From positions 1-64,000 of the forward strand of contig JAJFFE010000245.1 of NCBI GenBank assembly GCA_021776775.1: a stretch of DNA of 64,000 nt, read 5' to 3'. This stretch comes from Planctomycetota bacterium. Lineage in GTDB: Bacteria; Planctomycetota; UBA8108; UBA1146; JAJFFE01. Both the position numbers and the translations under genes were made by a program. Positions 57,701 through 64,000 of the stretch are shown in pieces (position 1 is the stretch's first letter; every line of letters starts with the position of its first letter). Under the pieces are notes generated by a model. That model was not told where the DNA came from. It saw nothing but the letters and a program-made list of their open reading frames with translations, and did no database searches.

Positions 57701-58264
57701 ATCGGCGGGTTGAATCCGGATTTCGTCTTTGCGACCGTCTTCGACGATGACGGCATCTGCGCCCTCGACGTTACGAAGGACTTCCTGGAGCTCGATCTCA
57801 TCCCCGTCGGCGTCGACATGACGTTCGGCCGCATGCGATTCGAGGTCGAACCCGGAACTCCCGTGGGTGTAACTAGCGAGGTTTCTCTGGGTCAGCAGCT
57901 CGGAACTCTTGCGTTGTCTACTGACATGACGAGGGCTGGCAGCATTGCCGTCGTTCCGTTGACGACGCCCGGGACCTTCACGGTCGAAGAGTCCGCAGCT
58001 CTCTTTCGCCGGGGGGATATCAACGGCGACGGCGGCGTTGACGTCACCGACGCGGTGGAAATCCTCGCCTACCTGTTCGTGATCGGGACCGAAACGCCAA
58101 CGTGTTTCGACGCGGCCGATGTCGATGATAGTGGCTCGTTAGAGGTGACCGACGCGGTCTACTTGCTCGAGTTCCTCTTCATCCTCGGCCCTGTGCCACC
58201 GGTCCCGTTCGACGTTCCCGGAGTCGATCCCACTGCGGACGGGTTGGAGTGCGATCTGCCGTAG
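54788..58264 (+). CDS. Secreted M36/fungalysin-like zinc metallopeptidase with cohesin-like domain and C-terminal dockerin repeats
   Basis: STVIYHEYGHAVIDAAYPFGPTGSYHEGIADVCTF (HEYGH...EGIAD); FTP-like N-terminal propeptide; RRGDINGDGGVDVTDAVEILAYLF...DVDDSGSLEVTDAVYLLEFLF. Confidence 0.88.
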   Translation: MRATVFPISLLANSALAKTVFFKEVSTTNGECLPHGRSWRWLRAMVVLGLSCVGISSLSAQADRAGLNFAVDADLPPMVRSERITPGMQSLLNERDADLDRLKSSTGVDWWVRFNEDTRTARIALAAAAPVAPGVVESDADLFALADEFLSRHGSLFGTDDTTIRPYRVRRSQQRRIVQYQQVVSGFLAPQSVVSVVFFQRPEALVLSRVDARVFPGLSEEQLALELDESSARGVVVQKYGAGRIVEFAPTRLEIVPGTGEKGAPVGRLAYRFQVQLVSESTPIHRAVWIDSEDGAILGVKELVHHGGLSGNVSGWATPGLQSDISTNPETLQSIPGLTVSVPGVGSDVTDSNGAFSIPYSGTGSVTANLSLLGPWVNVNNDSGSDAVVSGTITPGAGASFVFNPTSSALDTAQVNAMIHTNLVHEFIKDIDPTFTSLDYSMPCNVNIDDECNAFYFNGTINFFLAGGGCANSSYSTVIYHEYGHAVIDAAYPFGPTGSYHEGIADVCTFTLTGDPRIGLGFEGGFSVIRNVDTQDVSYPAGLTSPIHIGGLMIGGAFWDTLEALESTVGTAQALDLCRDYFLFHMDFLTGQISPELTIDVLTVDDDDGNLLNGTPHWTEINQGFSAHGLPGPDLDFIVMDHTPVSDTLPDAIDPVVLVTAVPTLTPGLDEMQLRYRVGLSGAFTTVDMLPTAVPNQYTANLPAVSAPNVVQYYLYAEDGGGNVELLPETGSQAPFSFLVGEVVSLYSEPVGTTDAGWVHVELATQDDWQRGFPNEEQDNAWDALTAPSSPFVWGNDLNPSGWNGDYQNDVSNWLESPSVDCSGQDAVYLRLKRWLTVEEGIYDQARIQVDGTQIWTNPVSGHLIDDQWVSLIYDITSLAAGDSDVRVRFTLESDGGLVFGGWNIDDIEIVSVIDPALFTMEVLDAAGGVGTVSDMVVTATNEDELIGYSIAASYDTTQLTCVEITIDGTDIGGLNPDFVFATVFDDDGICALDVTKDFLELDLIPVGVDMTFGRMRFEVEPGTPVGVTSEVSLGQQLGTLALSTDMTRAGSIAVVPLTTPGTFTVEESAALFRRGDINGDGGVDVTDAVEILAYLFVIGTETPTCFDAADVDDSGSLEVTDAVYLLEFLFILGPVPPVPFDVPGVDPTADGLECDLP

Positions 58265-58281
58265 CGCTTCGTGCGCGAGTT

Positions 58282-58305
58282 CGGGTTTGTTTCAAACCCG
58301 TTTTT
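58282..58305 (+). terminator. Rho-independent terminator
   Basis: CGGGTTTG-TTT-CAAACCCG-TTTTT, 18 nt after the stop codon. Confidence 0.92.
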
Positions 58306-58349
58306 GCCACCAACGGCTCGCCGTCGTGAATTCTGCACGTTTCTGATTC

Positions 58350-58429
58350 CCTGATCCTTGGCAGTCGCCACAATGGGGCCGGATCTCTTTCGGATATTCG
58401 GCCTCGCTTGGAGGCTGCCAGGGATTGGG
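58350..58429 (+). promoter_or_regulatory. Structured 5' leader hairpin of the SIMPL gene
   Basis: 58350-58364 pairs with 58415-58429 over 15 consecutive pairs (3 G.U); nested GGGGCCG (58375-58381)/CGGCCUC (58399-58405). Confidence 0.5.
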
Positions 58430-58435
58430 AGTCAC

Positions 58436-59896
58436 GTGCCGATTCGAGCCTTGTACTTCTTCGTCACCATATTTCTCGCGCTCAGCTCGTTGTCCACTCG
58501 CGCGATCGCCGAGATACCGCAGATCTTGGTCAAGGGCGTCGGCGAAGCGTCGGCCCCCACCACTGGCTTTACCATGACGATCGCGGTCACGGGGTTGGCC
58601 AAGACGCTGGGCGACGCTCGGGAAGAGTACGAAACCGAGCTTCGACAGGTGACCGATGCGGCGAAGGCACTGTCCGAAGAGAGTCTTGACATCGAGCGAG
58701 GAAGTCCGGTGTTCGCGGTCGTCCCACCCGGCCGGCGGACCAGCTCCCGGCAACCGGCTCAGACGACCCAGTTCTCGGTCTCCGAAGAAGTGCTGTTCCG
58801 CAGCGCCGCCGACGCCGATCCAGCGAGTCTTCTCACATCCGCCACTGCTCTGCTCGACGGCCTTGCCGATCGAGACGTCGTGGGTTGCAAGTGGCAAGAC
58901 GCGCAGGGGTACTTTTCGTCATCGAACATCAACGACGCTCGGTCCACCGCAAAGCGGTACGTCCCCGACTTGTTTCACACGCTCGATTTCGAAGCGGACG
59001 ATGAGGAGGAACTCGAGCGCCGTGCTACTCGGGCGGCAATTGCCAAGGGGCGGGCCGAGGCCACGCGCCTGGCCGAGCTGGTCGGGGTCAAGCTGGATAC
59101 CGGACTCCACTTCTCGACCAAGAAGTTGCGGGTGCATTGGGATCGGTCGTCGAAGACGATCAAGTGCACGGTCGACGTTGATGTACGCTTTTCGATCGAG
59201 GGAGACGGGTGGGAGACGGACCGTACGGTCTCGGCCAGCGGCGACGGCAGTGTCGCCGGTACTCCGGACTTCGTGGCTATCTCGGTCGTCAATCGCAGTG
59301 GTGGCGAGTCGTCGCAGCGTTTGGTCGAGACCCTGGGCAAGCGACTGCGTCTATTGGAAAAAGTGTTGGCTGGCCTCGACCTGACGCACGCTCCGATTGA
59401 ATCGACCGGTGTCGTCCTCTACGCACGCCGGCGAGGCAACGAAACCCATCCGCAGACGCGGCGATTCGAAAGCATGGCCGAGCACCTGGGGATCTACGGC
59501 CCGGCAAAGGGCGATCTCTCCGCCGGCGAAGTCCTCGAGGCCCGCATCGACGGCGTGGCGGGGCGCGATCTGTCCGAGGTCTTGGATATTCACACCGCAG
59601 TGATCGATGAGCTGCTCGAAACTGAGCTTCTGGTCATGACCTCGAACGCTCCACAAGGAGCCGTTCCGATGGCGGACGTCGGGTACGGTATGCGGGCGAC
59701 TGCGGACAAAGAAGACGAGGCTCTGGTACTCGCCATCAATTCGGCACGTAAACGGGCCGAAACCGCAGCCGAGCTACTCGGGCGAAAGCTCGGCCCCGTG
59801 GTTCAGGTGACGAGCAAGCGGCCGACCTGGTCAAACGGACCGGGTGAGTGTCGTTGCGAGGTTCATGTCGACCTCGTCTTCTCCATGGTTCCCTGA
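58436..59896 (+). CDS. SIMPL (DUF541) domain protein, apparently two SIMPL units
   Basis: EIPQILVKGVGEASAPTTGFTMTIAVTGLAKTLGDAREEYE...; second unit TVSASGDGSVAGTPDFVAISVVNRSGGESSQRLVE; internal GTG start before VPIRALYFFVTIFLALSSL. Confidence 0.75.
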   Translation: MPIRALYFFVTIFLALSSLSTRAIAEIPQILVKGVGEASAPTTGFTMTIAVTGLAKTLGDAREEYETELRQVTDAAKALSEESLDIERGSPVFAVVPPGRRTSSRQPAQTTQFSVSEEVLFRSAADADPASLLTSATALLDGLADRDVVGCKWQDAQGYFSSSNINDARSTAKRYVPDLFHTLDFEADDEEELERRATRAAIAKGRAEATRLAELVGVKLDTGLHFSTKKLRVHWDRSSKTIKCTVDVDVRFSIEGDGWETDRTVSASGDGSVAGTPDFVAISVVNRSGGESSQRLVETLGKRLRLLEKVLAGLDLTHAPIESTGVVLYARRRGNETHPQTRRFESMAEHLGIYGPAKGDLSAGEVLEARIDGVAGRDLSEVLDIHTAVIDELLETELLVMTSNAPQGAVPMADVGYGMRATADKEDEALVLAINSARKRAETAAELLGRKLGPVVQVTSKRPTWSNGPGECRCEVHVDLVFSMVP

Positions 59897-59949
59897 GAAG
59901 AACCCTCGGCGAGCGGCTTGCCGATCAGAGCGCGATGAACCGCGAGCGT

Positions 59950-60159
59950 CTAGGCTTTCGGCCGCTTGAAGAACGCGACGAGCGCACATGTGGAAGGCGG
60001 TAGGATTCCCAAGAGTCCTGCCCGAAAGATCGACTCGACCTTGATGAGCTCCCAGCCCTCAAGACCCCACTCGTCGAACATCTCGCCCGTCTCCGTCGGC
60101 ATTCCAGTCTTGGTCCAGCGATCCGTGTCGATGTTGACGATCTTGTATTCCCACGCCAT
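59950..60159 (-). CDS. DUF4177-like small protein
   Basis: MAWEYKIVNIDTDRWTKTGMPTETGEMFDEWGLEGWELIKVESI. Confidence 0.8.
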   Translation of the reverse strand: MAWEYKIVNIDTDRWTKTGMPTETGEMFDEWGLEGWELIKVESIFRAGLLGILPPSTCALVAFFKRPKA

Positions 60160-60491
60160 GGGGGGCTCTCTTTTCGTAACTCTGAATAGTTGGAGATGGA
60201 GTCGGCTGCTGTGGGATGGGTTCGTGGTAATTCTATTCTGCGTCCGAGTGCCGCAACGCGCAAGGACAGGGGGCCGTCAATCGTCTCGTAACCGGAGCGT
60301 GACATCGTCAAGCCCCGATCTTCGCTGTCGTCCCGGGGCACCCGCCGCGCAGAATTTCCAGAACAGACCTGACGTTCACGGTCGGCCGCGCTTATTGTCG
60401 CGGAACACCAACAGGGTTCTTGGGCGTGCTCCCAGCAGCGGAAGTTCCGCAATGCGCCCCTTCGGTAGTTCTCGCGCAGAGTAGGGCGACG

Positions 60492-61985
60492 ATGCAGAAC
60501 GTGAAAATCGGATTCATTCCCGCGAACCGTGGCTTCTTCTCCAAAGAACTCGCCGCGAAGATGCGCGACGAAACGGTCAAGGCAATGGAAGCGCTCGGCA
60601 TCACTGTGGTCGTTCCCGACGCCGCGGCGACCAAAGTGGGCTGCGTCGAGACGCGGCAGGAGGCCGAGTACGCGGCGGAGCTGTTCCGCCGCGAGAACGT
60701 GCAGGGGCTGGTCGTCGGGGCGGTGAACTTCGGCGAAGAGCAGGGCGTTGCTTGGTGTGTGAAGAAGACGGCGCTGAACGTGCCTATCCTGATCTACGGT
60801 TGTCAGGAAGAGGAACGTCTCACCATGACGACCAAGCGTCGCGATTCGTTCTGCGGGCTGCTCTCCATCGGCGAGGTCCTGCGTCAGATCGGCGCCCAGT
60901 ACACCGTCGCGCAACGCCCGATCTGCTTTCCGGCGGACGAGTCGTTCACTCAGGATCTCGACCTGTTCGTTCGGGTGTGTCGCGTCGTCAACGGCGTCCG
61001 CAACGCGCGCTACGGCCAGATCGGCGCTCGGCCGGACGCGTTCTGGACGTGCCGGTTTAACGAGAAGCAGCTCCAGCTCATGGGCCCGACGGTCGTGACG
61101 CTCGATCTCTCCGAAGTCATCGGCGGGGCTAATCGCATCCCCGACGACGATGCCGACCTGCAACGAGTGATTGAGTCTATAGACGGTTATGCCGATACGT
61201 CGTCCGTGAAGCGACGATCGGTGTCACGGAGTGCGAAGCTCGAACTGTTTCTTCGACGTTGGGCCAGCGAGAACGCCATCGACGCCTTCGGGATCCAGTG
61301 CTGGACCAGCATTCAGGCGAACTACGGCGTCTGTTCCTGCGCGACCATGAGTCGCTTCGGTGACGAGGGAATGCCGAGCGCTTGCGAAGCGGACATCATG
61401 GGCACCATGTCCATGCACGCGTCGATGCTAGCCAGCGGATCACCGGCGGGGCTCGCCGACTGGAACAACCTGCACAACGACGACGACGAGTTGGCCAACG
61501 TCTGGCACTGCGGCGTGTTCCCGGCGGCGTTCGCTCAGTCGCCGGTGAAGCTCGGCGTGCAGGAGATCATCGTGTCGAGTGGAGCCGCGAAGCACGAAGA
61601 CTCCGAAGGCACAGTCGAGTTCGTGTCGCGTCCCGGCCCGCTGACGTTGTGTCGCATGACGCAGGATTCTCACGGAGAACTCAAGGCGGTCATTGTCGAA
61701 GGGGCGTTCGAAGACAACCCGGCGGTGACGTTCGGCAGCTACGGCTGGTGCCGCATTCCCGATCTTCAACGTCTCTACCGTGACGTGCTGCTTCGGCACT
61801 TTCCGCACCACGTCGCCATCACGCAGGGTCACGTCGGCAACGTCTTGTGGGAGGCGCTCGGGAACTACTTCGGCACGTCGATGTATCACACCACGCAAGA
61901 GACGCCCGGCTTGTACACACCGCGGCATCCGTTTGGGGCGCTGAAGCAGTCCGACGCGCCGTTTCGAGAGAAGCTGCAACTGTGA
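60492..61985 (+). CDS. L-fucose/L-arabinose isomerase family protein
   Basis: MQNVKIGFIPANRGFFSKELAAKMRDETVKAMEALGITVVVPDAAATKVGCVETRQEAE; CSCATMSRFGDEGMPSACEADIMGTMSMHASMLASGSPAGLADWNN. Confidence 0.87.
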   Translation: MQNVKIGFIPANRGFFSKELAAKMRDETVKAMEALGITVVVPDAAATKVGCVETRQEAEYAAELFRRENVQGLVVGAVNFGEEQGVAWCVKKTALNVPILIYGCQEEERLTMTTKRRDSFCGLLSIGEVLRQIGAQYTVAQRPICFPADESFTQDLDLFVRVCRVVNGVRNARYGQIGARPDAFWTCRFNEKQLQLMGPTVVTLDLSEVIGGANRIPDDDADLQRVIESIDGYADTSSVKRRSVSRSAKLELFLRRWASENAIDAFGIQCWTSIQANYGVCSCATMSRFGDEGMPSACEADIMGTMSMHASMLASGSPAGLADWNNLHNDDDELANVWHCGVFPAAFAQSPVKLGVQEIIVSSGAAKHEDSEGTVEFVSRPGPLTLCRMTQDSHGELKAVIVEGAFEDNPAVTFGSYGWCRIPDLQRLYRDVLLRHFPHHVAITQGHVGNVLWEALGNYFGTSMYHTTQETPGLYTPRHPFGALKQSDAPFREKLQL

Positions 61986-62416
61986 ACGAACCCGCGGTTC
62001 CCGACGTCGCGACCACAGCTGCCAAGCGCTCGCCTCGAGCGTTGATCAGCGTCTTGCTGCTGTTGGTTTCACTGACCGCGATCGTCTGGATCGGGTGGAC
62101 CATGCGGCCCGCCTGGGCGTACCGAGTCGATGGCCAAATCGAAGTCCCGTACGACGGTCGCTTCCCGACCATCTATGTCGAAGGCACGATGGCCACGGAG
62201 TACGTGGCTCGGCTGCCGTGGATCCGACCAGCACGGTACTTCGCCCAGGTCGATGCGGACGGGGCCACGCTCCTGTGGGGGTCGATCGACGCCGAGGCAG
62301 AGCGGCACGTGCTTCGGTACTCGAACCGGGTGCCGGAACTCGAAGCCCAGCGACACTTCGAATCGTACGAGCGAAACGTCAGCGCCGACGTCACCCGCGG
62401 CGACAACCTGCCCTGA
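61982..62416 (+). CDS. Small membrane-anchored hypothetical protein
   Basis: GTG start overlapping the upstream TGA; N-terminal TM ALISVLLLLVSLTAIVWIGWTM. Confidence 0.7.
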   Translation: MNEPAVPDVATTAAKRSPRALISVLLLLVSLTAIVWIGWTMRPAWAYRVDGQIEVPYDGRFPTIYVEGTMATEYVARLPWIRPARYFAQVDADGATLLWGSIDAEAERHVLRYSNRVPELEAQRHFESYERNVSADVTRGDNLP

Positions 62417-62603
62417 CCGCAACTGCTTAGACGGTGCCGCCACCGTAGCGTCGACGACGTCTCATCGAATTGGCGTCGTCCGTCTTCCATGTATCCCGCC
62501 GCAGTGCCGTCCCACCCCAATCAACAACGAGTGCTCGCGTAGCCCGCCTTGGACAGTCATCGTACTGCGATTCCCTCTCCCCCGTTTCTTAAGGAGGTCC
62601 GAC

Positions 62604-63620
62604 GTGTCCGTAACCCTTCGCCTTGCCATGCCTGTCCTGACGCTCTTGCTGTCCGGTCTCTTCCTGTTTAGTGCTCCCGCCGCGCATGCGCAATCCGGTG
62701 ATACCGTGTCTCCCGAACTTGCCGCGGCCGCCCATCGCGGGCAAACCGCGTTTCAAACGCAGGACTGGAAGGCGGCGGTGAAGGCGTACGAAGAGGTGAC
62801 CAAGCTCGCGCCGAAGACCGGTATCGGCTGGTTCCGTCTCGGATACGCGCGGCACGCGCTCGGCGACATCGAAGCCGCACTTGTCGCGCACCGAAAGGCG
62901 ACCGAGTTCCAGCAGTTCAAAGGAATTGCCAACTACAACGTCGGTTGCGCGCTCGCTCTGCTCGGTCGCGTCGAAGAAGCGTTCGTCGCGCTCAATGCGT
63001 CGGTCGACGCGGGCTTTCGCGATACCAATCAGCTTGCGAGTGACACCGATCTCGCGGCCCTTCGTCCGCTTCCCGCGTACGCGGCATTGGCGAAGCGAAT
63101 GAAGAGCGGAGCGCCGGCCGCTGGGCCTTCCACTGGGCCGTCCACTGGGCCTTCCACCGTTTCGCCGTACCGGCAGTTCGACTTCTGGTTGGGGACGTGG
63201 GACGTGGTCGATCGCAACGGTAAGCCGGTCGGAACGAACGTCATCACGAGCAAGCAGAACGGTTTCATCATTCACGAGGCGTGGACCTCGGCGTCGGGTG
63301 GCAAGGGTGAGAGCACCAACTTCTTCGATCCGCGCGACCGTCAGTGGCACCAGGTCTGGGTCGATAGCACCGGCGGCGTCGTGCGCTACCAAGGAACGTT
63401 CAAGAATGGTGGCATGCAGTTCAGGGGCGATAGTGTGATCGCGAGCGGCGTTGCTGAGCAGGCGCGATCGAGTTTCACCGCGCTTCCCGACGGTCGCGTT
63501 CGACAATTCATCGAGCACTCGAAGGATGCGGGCAAGACGTGGTACGTCTACTTCGACGGCTACTACGCCAAGCGGGCCAAGACCCCGGCCGCGCCCAAGA
63601 AGCCGGCGTCAGACCTCTGA
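62604..63620 (+). CDS. Secreted TPR-repeat protein with C-terminal DUF1579-like domain
   Basis: Signal peptide; AFQTQDWKAAVKAYEEVTKLAPKTGIGWFRLGYARHALGDIEAALVAHRKATE; FDFWLGTWDVVDRNGKPVGTNVITSKQNGFIIHEAWTS. AAGGAGG upstream of GTG start. Confidence 0.82.
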   Translation: MSVTLRLAMPVLTLLLSGLFLFSAPAAHAQSGDTVSPELAAAAHRGQTAFQTQDWKAAVKAYEEVTKLAPKTGIGWFRLGYARHALGDIEAALVAHRKATEFQQFKGIANYNVGCALALLGRVEEAFVALNASVDAGFRDTNQLASDTDLAALRPLPAYAALAKRMKSGAPAAGPSTGPSTGPSTVSPYRQFDFWLGTWDVVDRNGKPVGTNVITSKQNGFIIHEAWTSASGGKGESTNFFDPRDRQWHQVWVDSTGGVVRYQGTFKNGGMQFRGDSVIASGVAEQARSSFTALPDGRVRQFIEHSKDAGKTWYVYFDGYYAKRAKTPAAPKKPASDL

Positions 63621-63677
63621 TCGTGGCATGAGTCATCAAGCGCAGCCGTTGCGGCTGCGCTTGACCCCGCCGCACCC

Positions 63678-64000
63678 CTACTGCGGGTGAACCCCGTTAC
63701 GCCAGTCGACGAGCTGAGCGATCTCATCGGGTGTGGTGCGGCAGCATCCTCCGATGATCGTGGCGCCCGCTTCCACCCAGTGACTCGCGGATTGCAAGAG
63801 CGGCGGCGATTCGTCCGGTGCGAGCCACTGCTTGCCGTTCGGATCGTACGGCTCGCCAGAGTTCGGGTAGACGACGATCGGTTTGTCCGTCGAACCGTGC
63901 AGCCGCTCCACGAGCGGTGCCACGTGCTTCGGGTGGGTGCAATTGACGCCAATCGCTATCACGTGTGGGAATTCGTTCAGCGCGGCAGCGCACTCGGTGA
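63678..64000 (-). CDS. Homocysteine S-methyltransferase family protein (C-terminal part, runs off window)
   Basis: TECAAALNEFPHVIAIGVNCTHPKHVAPLVERLHGSTDKPIVVYPNSGEPYDPNGKQWL...HWVEAGATIIGGCCRTTPDEIAQL, including GGCCRTTP. Confidence 0.95.
   Translation of the reverse strand, partial: TECAAALNEFPHVIAIGVNCTHPKHVAPLVERLHGSTDKPIVVYPNSGEPYDPNGKQWLAPDESPPLLQSASHWVEAGATIIGGCCRTTPDEIAQLVDWRNGVHPQ

Noticed and set aside
10504-58264. Cellulosome locus because of the many dockerin repeats
   Set aside because: No scaffoldin, CBM array or glycoside hydrolases; dockerin-like EF repeats are attached to proteases and Ig proteins.

Overview
GC-rich ~64 kb chromosomal window with a planctomycete-like gene complement. 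It holds about 40 plausible CDSs. These include housekeeping and metabolic genes (tRNA-dihydrouridine synthase, ferrochelatase, nitroreductase-like protein, fucose-isomerase-like protein), regulators (GntR/ABC, BlaI/M56) and many large secreted proteins. The secreted set includes two giant Ig-repeat proteins and six proteins ending in dockerin-like EF repeats. No rRNA, tRNA, CRISPR or prophage was seen. The strongest unusual signal is at 52949-54553 (minus strand): an EF-hand/DUF3179 protein interrupted by an in-frame UGA exactly where the first Cys of the DUF3179 CPLC motif belongs (SW-UGA-PLCQTAIVY). A 7-bp hairpin that meets bacterial SECIS spacing rules follows immediately, so this is a candidate selenoprotein. 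Other signals are: a RAYT/Y1-type transposase flanked by oppositely oriented clusters of a REP-like G/C-rich repeat (32175-33701); a hypothetical gene flanked by ~300-bp inverted repeats (8677-10375); a ~250-bp MITE-like element with 28-bp terminal inverted repeats (41708-41958); a shared C-terminal tail after the dockerin repeats in six proteins; an A/B alternating Ig super-repeat; and a structured 5' leader that may sequester a ribosome-binding site. All calls come from reading the sequence and supplied ORFs; no database search was run.
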